This document shows, piece after piece, positions 11,640-23,299 of a DNA stretch of 64,000 nucleotides (position 1 is its first letter; the number at the start of each line of letters is the position of its first letter). Made by a program: the position numbers and the translations under genes. Under the pieces are notes generated by a model. It was given only the letters and a program-made list of their open reading frames with translations. It did no database searches and was not told the DNA's origin. This DNA is from Halichondria panicea (Eukaryota > Porifera > Demospongiae > Suberitida > Halichondriidae), in contig NC_087377.1 in NCBI RefSeq assembly GCF_963675165.1, positions 11,022,632 through 11,086,631 on the forward strand. The letters run 5' to 3'.

Positions 11640-12042
11640 ATGCATGCATGGTATATGGTACAGGACCAAACACCAAGTTCTATCTCATCCCTACAACAAC
11701 TTGGTGGCATTTTCTCCAGCCTGGCACCTTCGCAAGCACAACCTATGCATGCACTTGTCAGATTCATCACAATTCTTACAATCATCTCTGCCGACTGGAG
11801 CCTCTAATCCAAACACACCACTCTTAAGCTCACTCGTACAAACTCTATCGTACAAACTCTATCCTCCATCGCTGGTATACGACCACTTCTCCGTCCACTC
11901 CTGTACCGAAATCCTCCATGCTGTCACAAGCCAACAACAATGGCGGTGGTGGTGGTGGTGGTCTCTCTGCCGCGGCTGCTGCTAGTCTGTTCAATACTCT
12001 GATTCTGGCTCAGAATGTGCTCACAAGCAACTATTATGCAAA
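11640..12042 (+). pseudogene. Transcription-factor 3' exon fragment, copy 1
   Basis: Three frames in succession carry protein-like, Gln/Ser/Leu-rich text: SSISSLQQLGGIFSSLAPSQ, then ASNPNTPLLSSLVQTL, then MLSQANNNGGGGGGGLSAAA, ending ILAQNVLTSNYYAN stop. The first part (11672-11762) matches the bHLH-zipper exon at 8130-8030 in reverse complement. The frame changes make it a decayed 3' coding exon carried in the tandem unit. Compared with unit 2 it also has a 14-base duplication (TACAAACTCTATCG) near 11840. Confidence 0.5.
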
Positions 12043-12685
12043 CTGATAGACATGCATGTGTATAGGGTCTAAAAAAACCCCAGTTAACTTTTTTTTGGAA
12101 GTTCTACATGTAGAACTGCCACTATAATTATACTCAGAGTACATGCACTATTAAACTATCATGCACTCTGAGTATAATAAGTCCTCCATTTATATCATGC
12201 GATTTATGATAAATACATGCATGCATATAGATCTCTATTGCTTCAAGATTCTGGTTAGAATGCTTTGCAGTATATTTACTGGGCCTTTTTGTTTGAGGAG
12301 GTCTTCTAAGTTACTATTTCTCTCATTATAAGCCTCGAGACCAGCCGTTCGGTTGGTCTATTCTCTCATCTGCCGATTAGCCTCCTTCACTAGCCTCGAA
12401 GTGCGGCCTGTGATCGAGGCTACTGCCCGACGTGACATCATGTATTTGTTTCGAGGCTAAGGGAGTCTAGGCGGAGGCACGCGCTTCCGCCCAATTAGAT
12501 CAAGCTAGATCTAGCTAGACTAGCTATTCTATATTATTATCACACTAGAAATTCTCCAAGCAGCTAAATGCTTTAAAACTCTCTGTTCATCCGATGGATA
12601 TGGAATACATGTATCAATGGAGCAAGAAATCGCTATATCTTGTCACAACTTGCAACTGTAAAGAGCAACTCTGAGGCTAGAAACC

Positions 12686-12743
12686 TAGCCTCGAATCCAG
12701 GCCGATTAAAATACGTATTTTAATCTGCCTGGTCTCGAGGCTA
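12686..12743. mobile_element. Short foldback of the TAGCCTCGA family
   Basis: The ends TAGCCTCGAATCCAGGCC and GGTCTCGAGGCTA surround an inverted core, ATTAAAATACGTATTTTAAT. The same ends recur at 26990, 29525, 31375 and 40345. This is a family of foldback elements of very different lengths; this copy is minimal. Confidence 0.6.
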
Positions 12744-13899
12744 CTAGAAATCCTACCCACTTAGGACCGATTATTCCAGCAACTGCAACTAGTCTAATGC
12801 AAATGGAATTTATGCTCAGTACATGGCAATTCTATTCTTATCAGCCTGAGCCACTGCATTCGTGGTTAGCAACGAATCCAACGATACTCTGGCTGGACAC
12901 TTCAAAGTATACCAGGTTAGTTAAATCAACACAGATTCATATGCATTGCGTGATGATTAGCTACTTTGATTTTAATGTAGGATGTTAATTGTTGAGCAGG
13001 TTCAGTCCGCGATTAAGTGTCAAGTCTATGAAATCTTTACTCTGGATATCATCAATATTGAACCAGAATTTACATCCTTTGCTGCTCGATTTCAGTGAAA
13101 AATGTGAGAATACTGTTATCACTGAAAATATTCTGTAAGCATTTTTGAATTGATTTGCATGATGTCTGGAAATGTGGGAATCCATCATTTTTTCATGTCG
13201 TTTTTTCTTTCAACTGTCTGAAACAGTGTCTTTGTTTTCTGATAAACTGTTTAATTGAGTTTGAGTTTGAGTTGAGTTCAGATTCTGGATTAGAATTGTT
13301 GTACAAAAATGTCTGAAATGGTGTTATTTTCACTGCTAGGATTCTTGGTGTAGCCGCATATCTTGGGGTGTAAAAAATATGTGCTGGTCAATACTTTACA
13401 GTCTTTCAGACCTCATTAACGCTCACGGCAAACAGAAATAGACAAACAAAAAACTGTACAGTTGCTGCGATTTAATAGGTCACATTTTAGTCACTATTTA
13501 TTTATGAGGTCACCTGTTGTACATAGCAATTGAATTTAGTCACTACTAAATGTGTGATTGGAACTGATACCATTGTGTAGGTTGTGTGTAGGTGAATGAA
13601 TAAGCTGAAACATATCCAAAAATGTTTTCATGACAGCTGGTGGGTTGTATAGTGATTACGAGACTTGCTTTTTGCCTCGGCTGCGCATGCGCAGGGTTTT
13701 AATTTTGTTTTTTCTTGTTCATGGGGCAACTATGTCTGGAAATGGTAGAAAGATACCAGCATGCTCATGCACCTAACTGAACTGAGTTTGCAACTTATTC
13801 CATATACATGGGTGCATGGTCGATATGGCATTAACAAAGTATATAGCAGTATCTAAATGCATGCTTGATTGAAGATTATGTGAGTTTGATCTGAGGTTA

Positions 13900-14123
13900 T
13901 GTAATGTTTTGGACTTATTCCTAACCTGGTATTTACCTTATTGATTTTTGTAGTCATATCCGGTTGGGCATTGCGCTCTGCGCAGCCGGCTGTATTGTTC
14001 AACTTATTAGGCAATGTTTTGTAATCACCTGAGTCTCGATAATATATGATCTTTTAACCAAGATAATAAAGATAGCCGTGTGCACAGCAATAGTGTAGCA
14101 GTAATTCTAGCTACTACATAACA
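13900..14123 (+). repeat. 5' LTR
   Basis: 224 bp, begins TGTAATGTTTTGG and ends CTACATAACA. It contains AATAAAG near 14066, a possible polyadenylation signal. It differs from the 3' LTR at C/G in TATTTAC/GTTATTG and A/T in GGCAA/TTGTTTT. Confidence 0.95.
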
Positions 14124-14125
14124 AG

Positions 14126-14138
14126 TGGCGACGAGGAT
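14126..14138 (+). promoter_or_regulatory. Primer-binding site, tRNA-Ser type
   Basis: TGGCGACGAGGAT lies 2 bases after the 5' LTR. By recall it is complementary to the 3' end of metazoan tRNA-Ser(GCT) including CCA. Minus-strand synthesis would be primed here. Confidence 0.7.
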
Positions 14139-14146
14139 CAACGAGG

Positions 14147-15000
14147 ATGTCTGGCGACGAAGGTCCTCCGGCAGCAACTGCAACAACTGGACTACATGGG
14201 GCCGTAGCACCCTTCGATAGTGCCCAGGAAGAGTGGGTAGAGTATGCAGAAAGACTGGAGAACTATTTCATAGCCAATGACATCACAAACGAAGGCAAGC
14301 AACGAGCTATTCTACTGCACTGTGTAGGACCTGCAACTTATCGGTTGATCAAGACACTAGCCCTCCCTGGGACTCCAAGAGAGCTCACCTTTGCGGAGTT
14401 GGTAGAGACAGTGAAAAACCATTTTCAACCGAAACCATCGCCTATCATCAAACGCTTCGAGTTTAACACAAGGTGTCAAAATGAAGGAAAATCTGTGGTT
14501 AGCTTTGTGACGGCTTTGCGAAAATTTGCCGAGTATTGTGATTATGGTGCCGTATTGAATGATATGCTTCGAGATAGAATTGTGTGTGGCATACGCAGCA
14601 AACGAGTGCAACAAAGGCTACTGCAGGAGGCTGGGTTGACCTTCGAAAGAGCTTTGGAGATTGCCCAAGCTACAGAGACAGCAGAGAATGACTCCAAGCG
14701 GCTACAAGTAAAGGATAAACCTATTTCAGAAGGAGACGAGAAGCCAGTCTACAAGGTACAGCAGCATCCTCGACAAGGCCGGAGACCACAAGAAAGGGGA
14801 AGACAAGTATTCGAGAAGACTTGTTACTGATGTGGAGGCAAGCACTCAGCAGCTCAGTGCAAGTTCAAAGAATATGAGTGCCATTTCTGTCACAAGAAGG
14901 GGCACCTTGCCTCAGTTTGTCGAAAAAGAAAAGACAATGTATCTGAAGAAAGCGCAAAAACAGTTTTAATTGACAGTGAGGACAGTGGTGACAAATATTA
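14147..15000 (+). pseudogene. gag: gag, interrupted by TGA in the zinc knuckle
   Basis: The frame opens MSGDEGPPAATATTG, giving a 227-codon capsid region with the retrotransposon Gag core (WVEYAERLENYF, CGIRSKRVQQRLL). The stop TGA at 14828-14830 falls inside the first of two CCHC zinc knuckles. The same frame continues after it with the rest of that knuckle and a second complete one (CHFCHKKGHLASVC). The frame then runs into protease without a shift, so gag and pol form a single continuous frame in this element. As it stands, translation would end before the nucleic-acid-binding region. Confidence 0.85.
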
Positions 15001-16924
15001 TTTACACAGTGTTGGTGGAGGAAGTACAGACCCAATATTAGTGGAGATTTCATTGAATGGGACTGATGTCCAGAGGGAAGTCGATACAGGAGCATCTGTC
15101 TCGCTCATTAGCGAAGAAACTTTGAGCTTAATAAAGAATGAAAACACGTGTATCACTAAGGTGAAAGACAAACTTCTCACCTATACGGGGGAACGAATTG
15201 CCGTACTGGGTACCGTCAATGTTGAAGTCCAACACAGAGGTGAAACGCACACCCTGCCCCTTTATGTCACAAAGGGAGCGCACCAACCTTTGCTAGGAAG
15301 GAACTGGCTGTCAAAAGTGCAACTTGAGTGGCAACACATTCTAACGATTCGAACTGAACGTAGACTCCAAGACATTCTAGACGAGCATCAAGATGTATTC
15401 AGGCCAGGACTGGGGAAGATGAAGGGTGTCAAAGCCAAGATCCATAATATGGAGGCAGAAGAAACGCCCAAGTTCTTTAAGGCCAGAACTGTGCCGTATT
15501 CAATGCGGGCTAAACTGGAAAAGGAGTTGGACCAGCTACAGTCTCTGGGAGTGATCAAACCAGTCCAATTTTCAGAGTGGGCAACGCCCGTAGTTCCCGT
15601 CAACAAGGACGATGGACGAGTACGACTATGTGGAGACTACAAAGTCACACTAAATCGAAGCTGCAAGGTGGATAAGTATCCCCTACCGAGAATTGAGGAT
15701 CTTTTTGCTTCTCTTTCTGGCAGAAAGAAGTTCACAAAGCTAGACCTGAAACATGCGTACCAGCAGATTGAACTGGACGAGGAGTCGAAACCGTTAACAA
15801 CCATTAACACGCACAAAGGTCTATTTCAGTACGATTGCTTACCTTTTGGAGTTTCGTCCGCACCATCAATTTTTCAACGAGTGATGGAAAACCTATTGCA
15901 AGGGATACCTGGAGTGTGTATCTACATAGACGACATATTGATCACAGGTCACACGGAAGAGGAGCACTTGGAGCACCTGACAGAAGTCCTTACCAGATTG
16001 TCGAAAGCTGGGCTCACCCTCAAGAAGGTAAAATGCTCATTCTTTTTGGATTCGGTGGAGTACCTCTGACACATAATCAGCAAGGATGGACTGCACACAT
16101 CGGAGTCGAAGGTCAAGGCTGTTCTAGAGGCACCCTCTCCGAAGAATGTGCCAGAGCTGAGGTCGTTTTTAGGTCTTATGAACTATTACGGCAAGTTTCT
16201 GCCCGACCTGGCCTCTGTTCTGGCTCCACTGTATACCCTACTCCAGAAGAAGAAGAAGTGGAAATGGGGTTTAAAACAACAACAAGCCTTTGACCATGTG
16301 AAGAACCTCCTGAATTCTTCAAGAGTACGAGTTCATTTCGATGACAAGCTACCGTTGGTTCTGTCGTGCGACGCCTCACCATATGGAGTAGGGGCTGTCT
16401 TGTCACATGTAATGGCCAATGGAGACGAGCGACCAATCTGCTATGCCTCGAGAACACTATCAGAAACTGAAAAGAAATATTCACAGCTTGACAAGGAGGC
16501 TTTGGCCATAGTGTTTGGTGTAAAGAAGTACCATCAGTATCTCTATGGGAGACAGTTTGAACTTAAAACTGACCACAAACCTCTAACTTACATTTTCAGT
16601 GAAACAAAAGCCACCCCAACAATGGCTTCAGGACGGATTCAGAGATGGGCACTTATCCTAGGTGCTTACTCCTATACCATCAGCTACAAGCCTGGGAAGG
16701 AGAACGCAAATGCGAATGCCTTGAGTCGTCTGCCGCTCCCAAACACCAGGAAGGAAATACCCGAAGTTCCAGAAGTGGTCCATCTCATGGAGTTTCTAGA
16801 CTCTACACCAGTGACCAGCACACAAATTGGAGAGTGGACTCGTCGTGATCCGGTGCTGGCTAAAGTGAAAGATTGGATCTTAACGGGTTGGCCAGCTGAA
16901 TGCCCCGAACAGGAAGAGACATGA
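15001..16924 (+). pseudogene. pol: pol: protease, reverse transcriptase, RNase H
   Basis: The aspartic protease active site is VDTGASVSLIS (about 15075). The RT follows, with LCGDYK, FTKLDLKHAYQQI (first catalytic Asp), LPFGVSSAPSIFQ and the YIDD box at about 15923. TGA at 16067-16069 cuts the frame in the RT connection. The same frame resumes with the thumb and RNase H (SCDASPYGVGAVL, then KTDHKPL) and is cut again by TGA at 16922-16924. Motif style is that of metazoan K02A2.6/Mag-like Ty3/gypsy elements, a family assignment by recall. Confidence 0.9.
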
Positions 16925-18131
16925 CCTTATTGGAGAAGAAGGTATGAACTAAGTGTTGGACAAAACTGTGTGTTGTGGGGTAGTCGAGTAGTTGTACCCC
17001 CTAAATGTCGAAGCCGAGTAAAAACGATGTTGCATGAGGCCCACCCAGGCATTGTACGAATGAAATCCTTGGCTAGAGGATATGTGTGGTGGCCGAAAAT
17101 TGATGCAGAATTAGAGGGAGTATGCAAATCTTGTGTGATATGCCAGACTCAACAGAAAACACCCCCTGTTGTACCCTTGCATCCATGGGCATGGCCAAAC
17201 AAACTATGGTCACGAGTCCATGTGGACTATGCCGGTCCTTTTATGGGCAAAATGTTTTTGATTATGTCTGACGCACATTTGAAATGGCTGGAAGTACACA
17301 TGACTACCACTACGACGAGTGCTGTTACGATCGAACTCATGAGGAAGTCATTTGCCTCACTGGGATTACCAGAAGTGATTGTCTCAGACAATGCTACAAC
17401 GTTCACAAGCAGTGAATTTGCCGAGTTTCTCAAGAGCAACGGAGTGAGACACGTTAGGACTCCGCCATACCACCCAGCTTCGAATGGGTTGGCTGAGAGA
17501 TCGGTACAAACGTTTAAGGCTGGAATGAAGAAGTTACAAGAAGGTTCTTTGGAAACAAAAATCTCACGATTCCTATTCCGTTATCGTTTGACTCCACACA
17601 GCAGTACTGGAGTTTCTCCTGCTGAGCTGATGTTTGGGAGGAAGTTACGATCGCTCCTGGACTGCCTTCAACCTCATCTACAGACCAAAGCTGATACATG
17701 CAGAGATAATCAGACGAGAGGACATGACAGTCATGCCAAGCTACGGAATTTCAGTGTTGGTGATTTCATATATGCTAAGAACTATGTGAAGGGCTACCTG
17801 GAACAATCACCGAGCGACTAGGATCGGTAATGTATGGGTTGCTCCTGGAGAGAATGGCCAGAGAGTTAGGAAACATGCTGATCAATTGAAACTACGAATA
17901 GAAACTAACAATGATGCTCATCCAACAGAAGATAGTAATCCGCTCGATTCTGGAATGGAACCAGATGGAAACGAGACAGACTTGCCAACTGAACAACCAG
18001 AACAACCGGAACAACCTGAACAACCGGAACAACCTGACCAACCGGAACCACCTGAACCACCGTTGATTCCTACTCGAACATCATCCCGAATTCGAAAGGA
18101 ACCTGATAGGTACGGATATAGAACTGATTGA
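16925..18131 (+). pseudogene. pol: pol: integrase, with C-terminal frameshifts
   Basis: The zinc-binding HHCC region (HEAHPG ... CKSCVICQ) precedes the catalytic core. D,D35E residues are visible in VDYAGPF, SDNATTF and NGLAERS. The frame ends at TAG 17819-17821. The reading frame appears to shift just before this and again near 17835-17890. A further open frame (17886-18131) carries a Pro-Glu-Gln repeat (EQPEQPEQPEQP) and ends at TGA 18129-18131. The C-terminal chromatin/DNA-binding part is therefore broken. Confidence 0.85.
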
Positions 18132-18166
18132 CGTTTATTTTATGTTCCTCATTAAGGAGGGAGAAT

Positions 18167-18390
18167 TGTAATGTTTTGGACTTATTCCTAACCTGGTATT
18201 TACGTTATTGATTTTTGTAGTCATATCCGGTTGGGCATTGCGCTCTGCGCAGCCGGCTGTATTGTTCAACTTATTAGGCATTGTTTTGTAATCACCTGAG
18301 TCTCGATAATATATGATCTTTTAACCAAGATAATAAAGATAGCCGTGTGCACAGCAATAGTGTAGCAGTAATTCTAGCTACTACATAACA
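18167..18390 (+). repeat. 3' LTR with preceding polypurine tract
   Basis: 224 bp, the same termini as the 5' LTR. AAGGAGGGAGAA at 18154-18165 directly precedes it and fits a polypurine tract priming plus-strand synthesis. Confidence 0.95.
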
Positions 18391-19225
18391 GGTTATAACC
18401 CTTAATTGTTCTGTTTGAAGTAATAGTCTTGAAAATCAATGCAGTCCAAGACTCCAAACCATTGATTTGGACTGAGTATTAAGCTAACACATTCACTTGA
18501 CGAATTTTTATTTTGGCGACCCTCATCTTGATAGCTAAAATTAATCCGTCGCCATGCAAGTTTACCCGCTATAATTATGGTATATATAATTATACCAAGC
18601 CAATAATTATTTATGCCAAGAAGAAATCATCGATGCACCAATCAATAAAAAATTTACCTATATAATTATACTACATGTAGTAACTTATATATACATGTGC
18701 ACTTATATTGTCCGCAGTAAAGTAGTGGGTACATGCATGGCTAGCTCATATGGCATGATAATTACTTGCAATTTAACCATGCGTGCATGGAGGGAATTAT
18801 TTAAAGGGCATAATTGGTTGATGTGATTATTATACATGGTGCATGCATATAATATTATAAATTATATAAGTCCCTATAGCCTGCAATGCAAAATTAATTA
18901 TGTAATGTATTATTATCAAGATACAGTATGGGTAATTTTCGAGGGGGGCGAATATTTTCATGGATTTCGTGCTTCATGTTCAAACATACAACTCAGCTGC
19001 TATCTTAGAAAATAATAATTATTAGCAAGCACAATCCACAAAAATGACCAATTCATAGATTCTCGAAAACTACAATTGAGGAGCATGCATGCAGTTGTAT
19101 AATTTTTATATATGAAATAAAATAAGCAATGGCTGTATAATGCTGTGCTAAACTGATGGCTAATCCTATAATTATAGTCATGATTTTTGTACAATTATAT
19201 TATGTCCTGTCGGCAGTTCCATGAG

Positions 19226-19849
19226 CTATAGTGTAGTGGACTGAGTCAGCAAATCACGGATGTCAACCGTGACCAGATCGAACTCTAATTCTTGCCTGAG
19301 GAAAGGATTGTGCTGGGCCTGTATAAAATAGAAATTAAAACGAATCATCGGTATATAGCTATTCTTCATAAATGCACATGCAGAGACTATAATAATATAT
19401 AATGATATAGATGGTTTACATTATCGACGTAGGTCTGACAGACGAGCTCAACATTGCTGCTCTGAGCTATGTTGACCCTCAGGTAGTATCTGTTTTCACT
19501 GTCGTCCTTCACAAACAGTTTCACACCCACACTAGAATTAGGGGTTACATGAACCATGGATCCACTGGGGTTCGTGGTCAGGCTTTGGGAACAGCCTCCA
19601 GCTGGAACGTGAGATATCTTCTTGTTGCTGTCACTGAACACTTGCAGTCTGCGAAGAGGTCCATCGTCATAGAGATGGAAGTTGTCTGCAGTAAAATACA
19701 CAATTAACACAAGATAAACACAAAACTATTTGCAATCAATGTATCTTACTTGGATGGTTCTTCAAATGATGAACTGCCACAGAGCTTCCGTTATGAGTAA
19801 GGTACTGTCCGGTCAGTACATTTCTGATGAGATTTACAGTGGTGGCCAT
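19226..19849 (-). CDS. Small three-exon gene, copy 2 (intact)
   Basis: Exons are 19849-19750, 19685-19420 and 19318-19226. Lengths 100, 266 and 93 nt join in frame through GT-AG introns (about 64 and 101 bp) to give 152 residues plus stop. The product starts MATTVNLIRNVLTGQYLTHN, continues NFHLYDDGPLRRLQVFSDSN and ends DLLTQSTTL. There is no signal peptide, membrane helix or familiar motif. A mixed strand-like pattern (SMVHVTPNSSVGVKLFV, NRYYLRVNIAQSS) suggests a small globular beta-rich protein. Conservation of frame and splice sites across copies 2 and 3, against the lesion in copy 1, argues it is or recently was a real gene. Confidence 0.6.
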
Positions 19850-20495
19850 TTCAATAAGCTTGGAGTTCTTTTGCTTGAAGATTTGAAAAAGAAGATTTGG
19901 TTGATGAACTAAACCCAGACACCTCATTAATTTATAGTCTGCAGTAACTTATAATTATATATTGATGTTTTCAGCTGAATTATTTGTTACACTTTCTATA
20001 AGGAGGGGGGGGGGGTAATTGAAAGGAAATTAAACAATAATATTATTGATGAAAAGGATTCTATAATTATGCATGCACCTAACAACATGTCATTGAAGTT
20101 CCCGTTTACTTATTCATGTTATTCCTGTTTACCTATTCATAGGAGTTCATAACATGTCATAACAGGATTTATATAATTATATTGATTTGGATAAACAACT
20201 GCAAATATTATATATCACAATAGGGTGCATTGAAAATCCCACAAGCACCCCGGTGTCACAGAGCCTCCGGGCAATTATTATTTCCTCCCCGCAGAGCCTG
20301 CGGTCTTAGAACAACTCATGCCTCGATCCCCGTCATTTAATCCTGCCCCGAAGCATATTTTGCGTCCATAAAATGTTGAGCTTAAGAAGTCTAATGGCTA
20401 GTTCAAGCTGCATGTTTGCCTCCCATTTTTATAAGGGAACAAAGAGTAGAGGGGTATTCGCTGTTTGTTGTTTGGATCTGCAATGAAGTCTGAGT

Positions 20496-20897
20496 TTGCA
20501 ATGCGGGCTGCTTGGTATATGGTACAGGACCAAACACCAAGTTCTATCTCATCCCTACAACAACTTGGTGGCATTTTCTCCAGTCTGGCACCTTCGCAAG
20601 CACAACCTATGCATGCACTTGTCAGCTTCATCACAATTCTTACAATCATCTCTGCCGACTGGAGCCTCTAATCCAAACACACCACTCTTAAGCTCACTCG
20701 TACAAACTCTATCCTCCGTCGCTGGTATACGACCACTTCTCCGTCCACTCCTGTACCGAAATCCTCCATGCTGTCACAAGCCAACAACAATGGCGGCGGT
20801 GGTGGTGGTGGTCTCTCTGCCGCGGCTGCTGCTAGTCTGTTCAATACTCTGATTCTGGCTCAGAATGTGCTCACAAGCAACTATTATGCAAACTGAT
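20496..20897 (+). pseudogene. Transcription-factor 3' exon fragment, copy 2
   Basis: Same content as the fragment at 11640-12042: protein-like text in three successive frames (SSISSLQQLGGIFSSLAPSQ; ASNPNTPLLSSLVQTLSSVA; MLSQANNNGGGGGGLSAAAA) and ending at TGA after NYYAN. It lacks the 14-base duplication seen in unit 1. It is still frame-broken. Confidence 0.5.
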
Positions 20898-22989
20898 AGA
20901 CATGCATGTGTATAGGGTCTAAAAAAACCCCAGTTAACTTTTTTTTGGAAGTTCTACATGTAGAACTGCCACTATAATTATACTCAGAGTACATGCACTA
21001 TTAAACTATCATGCACTCTGAGTATAATAAGTCCTCCATTTATATCATGCGAGTTTATGATAAATACATGCATATAGATCTCTATTGCTTCAAAATTCTG
21101 GTTAGAATGCTTTGCAGTATATTTACTGGGCCTTTTTGTTTGAGGAGGTCTTCTGAGTTACTCATTAGCCTCGAGACCAGCCGTTCGACCTATGACATCA
21201 GGTATTTGTTTTGAGGCTAAGGGAGTCTAGGCGGAGGCCCGCGCTTCCACCCAACTAGCTAGAGATCAAGCTAGACTAGCTATTCTATCATTATCACATT
21301 AGAAATTCTCCAAGCAGCTAAATGCTTTAAAACTCTCTGTTCATCCGATGGATATGGAATACATGTATCAATGGAGCAAGAAATCGCTATATCTTATCAC
21401 AACTTGCAATTGTAAAGAGCAACTCTGAGGCTAGAAACCTAGCCTCGAATCCAGGCCGATTAAAATACGTTTTAATCTGCCTGGTCTTAGGACCGATTAT
21501 TCCAGCAACTGCAACTAGTCTAATGCAAACGGAATTTATGCTCAGTGCATGGCAATTCTATTCCTATCAGCCTGAGCCACTGCATTCGTGGTTAGCAACG
21601 AATCCAAAGATACTCTGGCTGGACACTTTAAAGTATACCAGGTTAGTTAAATCAACACAGATTCATAATTATGCATTGCGTAATGATTAGCTACTTTGAT
21701 TTTAATGTAGGATGTTAATTGTTGAGCAGGTTCAGTCCGCGATGTGTCAAGTCTACAGAATCTTTACTCTGGATATCACCAATATTGAACCGGAATTTAC
21801 ATCCTTCGCTGCTCGATTTCAGTGAAAATGTGAGAATACTGTTATCACTGAAAATATTCTGTAAGCATTTTTGAATTGATTTGCATGATGTCTGGAAATG
21901 TGGGAATCCATTATGTCATTTTTTCTTTGAACTGTCTGAAACAGTGTCTTTATTCTTTGATGAGTTTTCGTTTAAGTTTTCGTTCATTGATTCTGGGTTG
22001 TTCCGCAAAATGTCTGAAAATGTGTCATTTTCATTTCTTTGAACTGTCTGAAACAGTGTCTTTGTTTTCTGATAAACTGTTTGAGTTTGAGTTTGAGTTC
22101 AGTTCAGATACTGGATTAGAATTTTTGTACAAAAATGTCTGAAATGATGTCATTTTCACCGCTAGGATTCTTGGTGTAGCCGCATATCTTGGGGTGTAAA
22201 AAATATGTGCTGGTCAATACTTTACAGTCTTCCAGACCTCATTAACGCTCACGGCAAACAGAAATAGACAAACAAAAAACTGTACAGTTGCTGCGATTTA
22301 ATAGGTCACATTTTAGTCACTATTTATTTATGAGGTCACCTGTTGTACATGCATGGCAATTGAATTTAGTCACTACTAAATGTGTGATTGGAACTGATAC
22401 CATTGTGTAGGTTGTGTGTAGGTGAATGAATAAGCTGAAACATATCCAAAAATGTTTTCATGACAACTGGTGGGTTGTATAGTGATTACGGGACTTGCTT
22501 TTTGCCTCGGCTGCGCATGCGCAGGGTTTTAACTTGTTCATGGGGCAACTATGTCTGGAAATGGTAGAAAGATACCAGCATGCTCATGCACCTAATTGAA
22601 CTGAGTTCGCAACTTATTCTGCATGGTCGATATGGCATTAACAAAGTATATAGGAGTATCTAAATGCATGCTTGATTGAAGATTATGTGAGTTTGATCTG
22701 AGGTTATAACCCTTAATTGTTCTGTTTGAAGTAATAGTCTTGAAAATCAATGCAGTCCAAGACTCCAAACCATTGATTTGGACTGAGTATTAAGCTAACA
22801 CATTCACTTGACGAATTTTTATTTTGGCGACCCTCATCTTGATAGCTAAAATTAATCCGTCGCCATGAAAGTTTACCCGCTTATAATTATGGTATATATA
22901 ATTATACCAAGCCAATAATTATTTTTGCCAAGAAGAAATCATCGATGCACCAATCAATAAAAAATTTACCTATATAATTATACTGCATG

Positions 22990-23263
22990 TACCGTATAGC
23001 GGGTATATTTCGAGGGTATAAATGTTCGCGGTTTTCGCGGATTGAGCCTGTACCGCGAACATTTATACCCACGAAAATTTATAATAGTAGGCGTGTTCAG
23101 TATTATGGATTCGAGGCTAACGGTGTGGAGGTACAGCTGCATGTTGATGTGCGCATGCGCCAAAAGGCTGGAACTCAGACCACGAAAATAAAATCCGCGA
23201 AATCCTTTGCAATGGTCCATCCGCGAAATTTATACCCTTGAAATATACCCGCTATATACGGTA
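22990..23263. mobile_element. Foldback element, TACCGTATA...GCGGGTA family
   Basis: The left end TACCGTATAGCGGGTATATT is mirrored at the right by AATATACCCGCTATATACGGTA (22 bases, 23242-23263). Nested inner inverted repeats (GCGAACATTTATACCC) are present. It is absent from the matching place in unit 1 (about 18665), where the uninterrupted CATGTAGTAAC indicates a TA target. Related copies: 56002-56183, degraded at 10085-10215 and 25125-25190. Confidence 0.75.
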
Positions 23264-23299
23264 GTTATATACATGTGCACTTATATTGTCCGCAGTAAA

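Larger units (their letters stand above)
9899..13899. repeat. Tandem unit 1 (left part, before the retrotransposon)
   Basis: This is the first of three head-to-tail copies of a segment of about 4.3 kb. Landmarks repeated in order are ACCATGCATGCATGG, the small three-exon gene, a G-run near 11129, the GAGCCTCCGGGC stretch, the transcription-factor fragment, the TACTCAGAGTACATGCA stretch, and the end TTTGATCTGAGGTTA. The unit resumes at 18391 after the retrotransposon and runs to about 18770. Confidence 0.9.
13900..18390 (+). mobile_element. Ty3/gypsy LTR retrotransposon (4,491 bp)
   Basis: The element has 224 bp LTRs (TG...CA), a primer-binding site, gag and pol in the order protease, RT, RNase H, integrase (the Ty3/gypsy order), and a purine-rich tract before the 3' LTR. 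The target duplication is GGTTA (13895-13899 and 18391-18395). The empty site GAGGTTATAACCC is preserved in tandem unit 2 at about 22700. The two LTRs differ at only about 2 of 224 positions, so the insertion is recent. Gag and pol share one reading frame. That frame is cut by three in-frame TGA codons and shifted near the integrase C-terminus, so this copy is not autonomous. Confidence 0.95.

Noticed and set aside
23004-23241. Overlapping frames on both strands at 22978-23241
   Set aside because: They arise from the near-palindromic foldback element, not from a gene.
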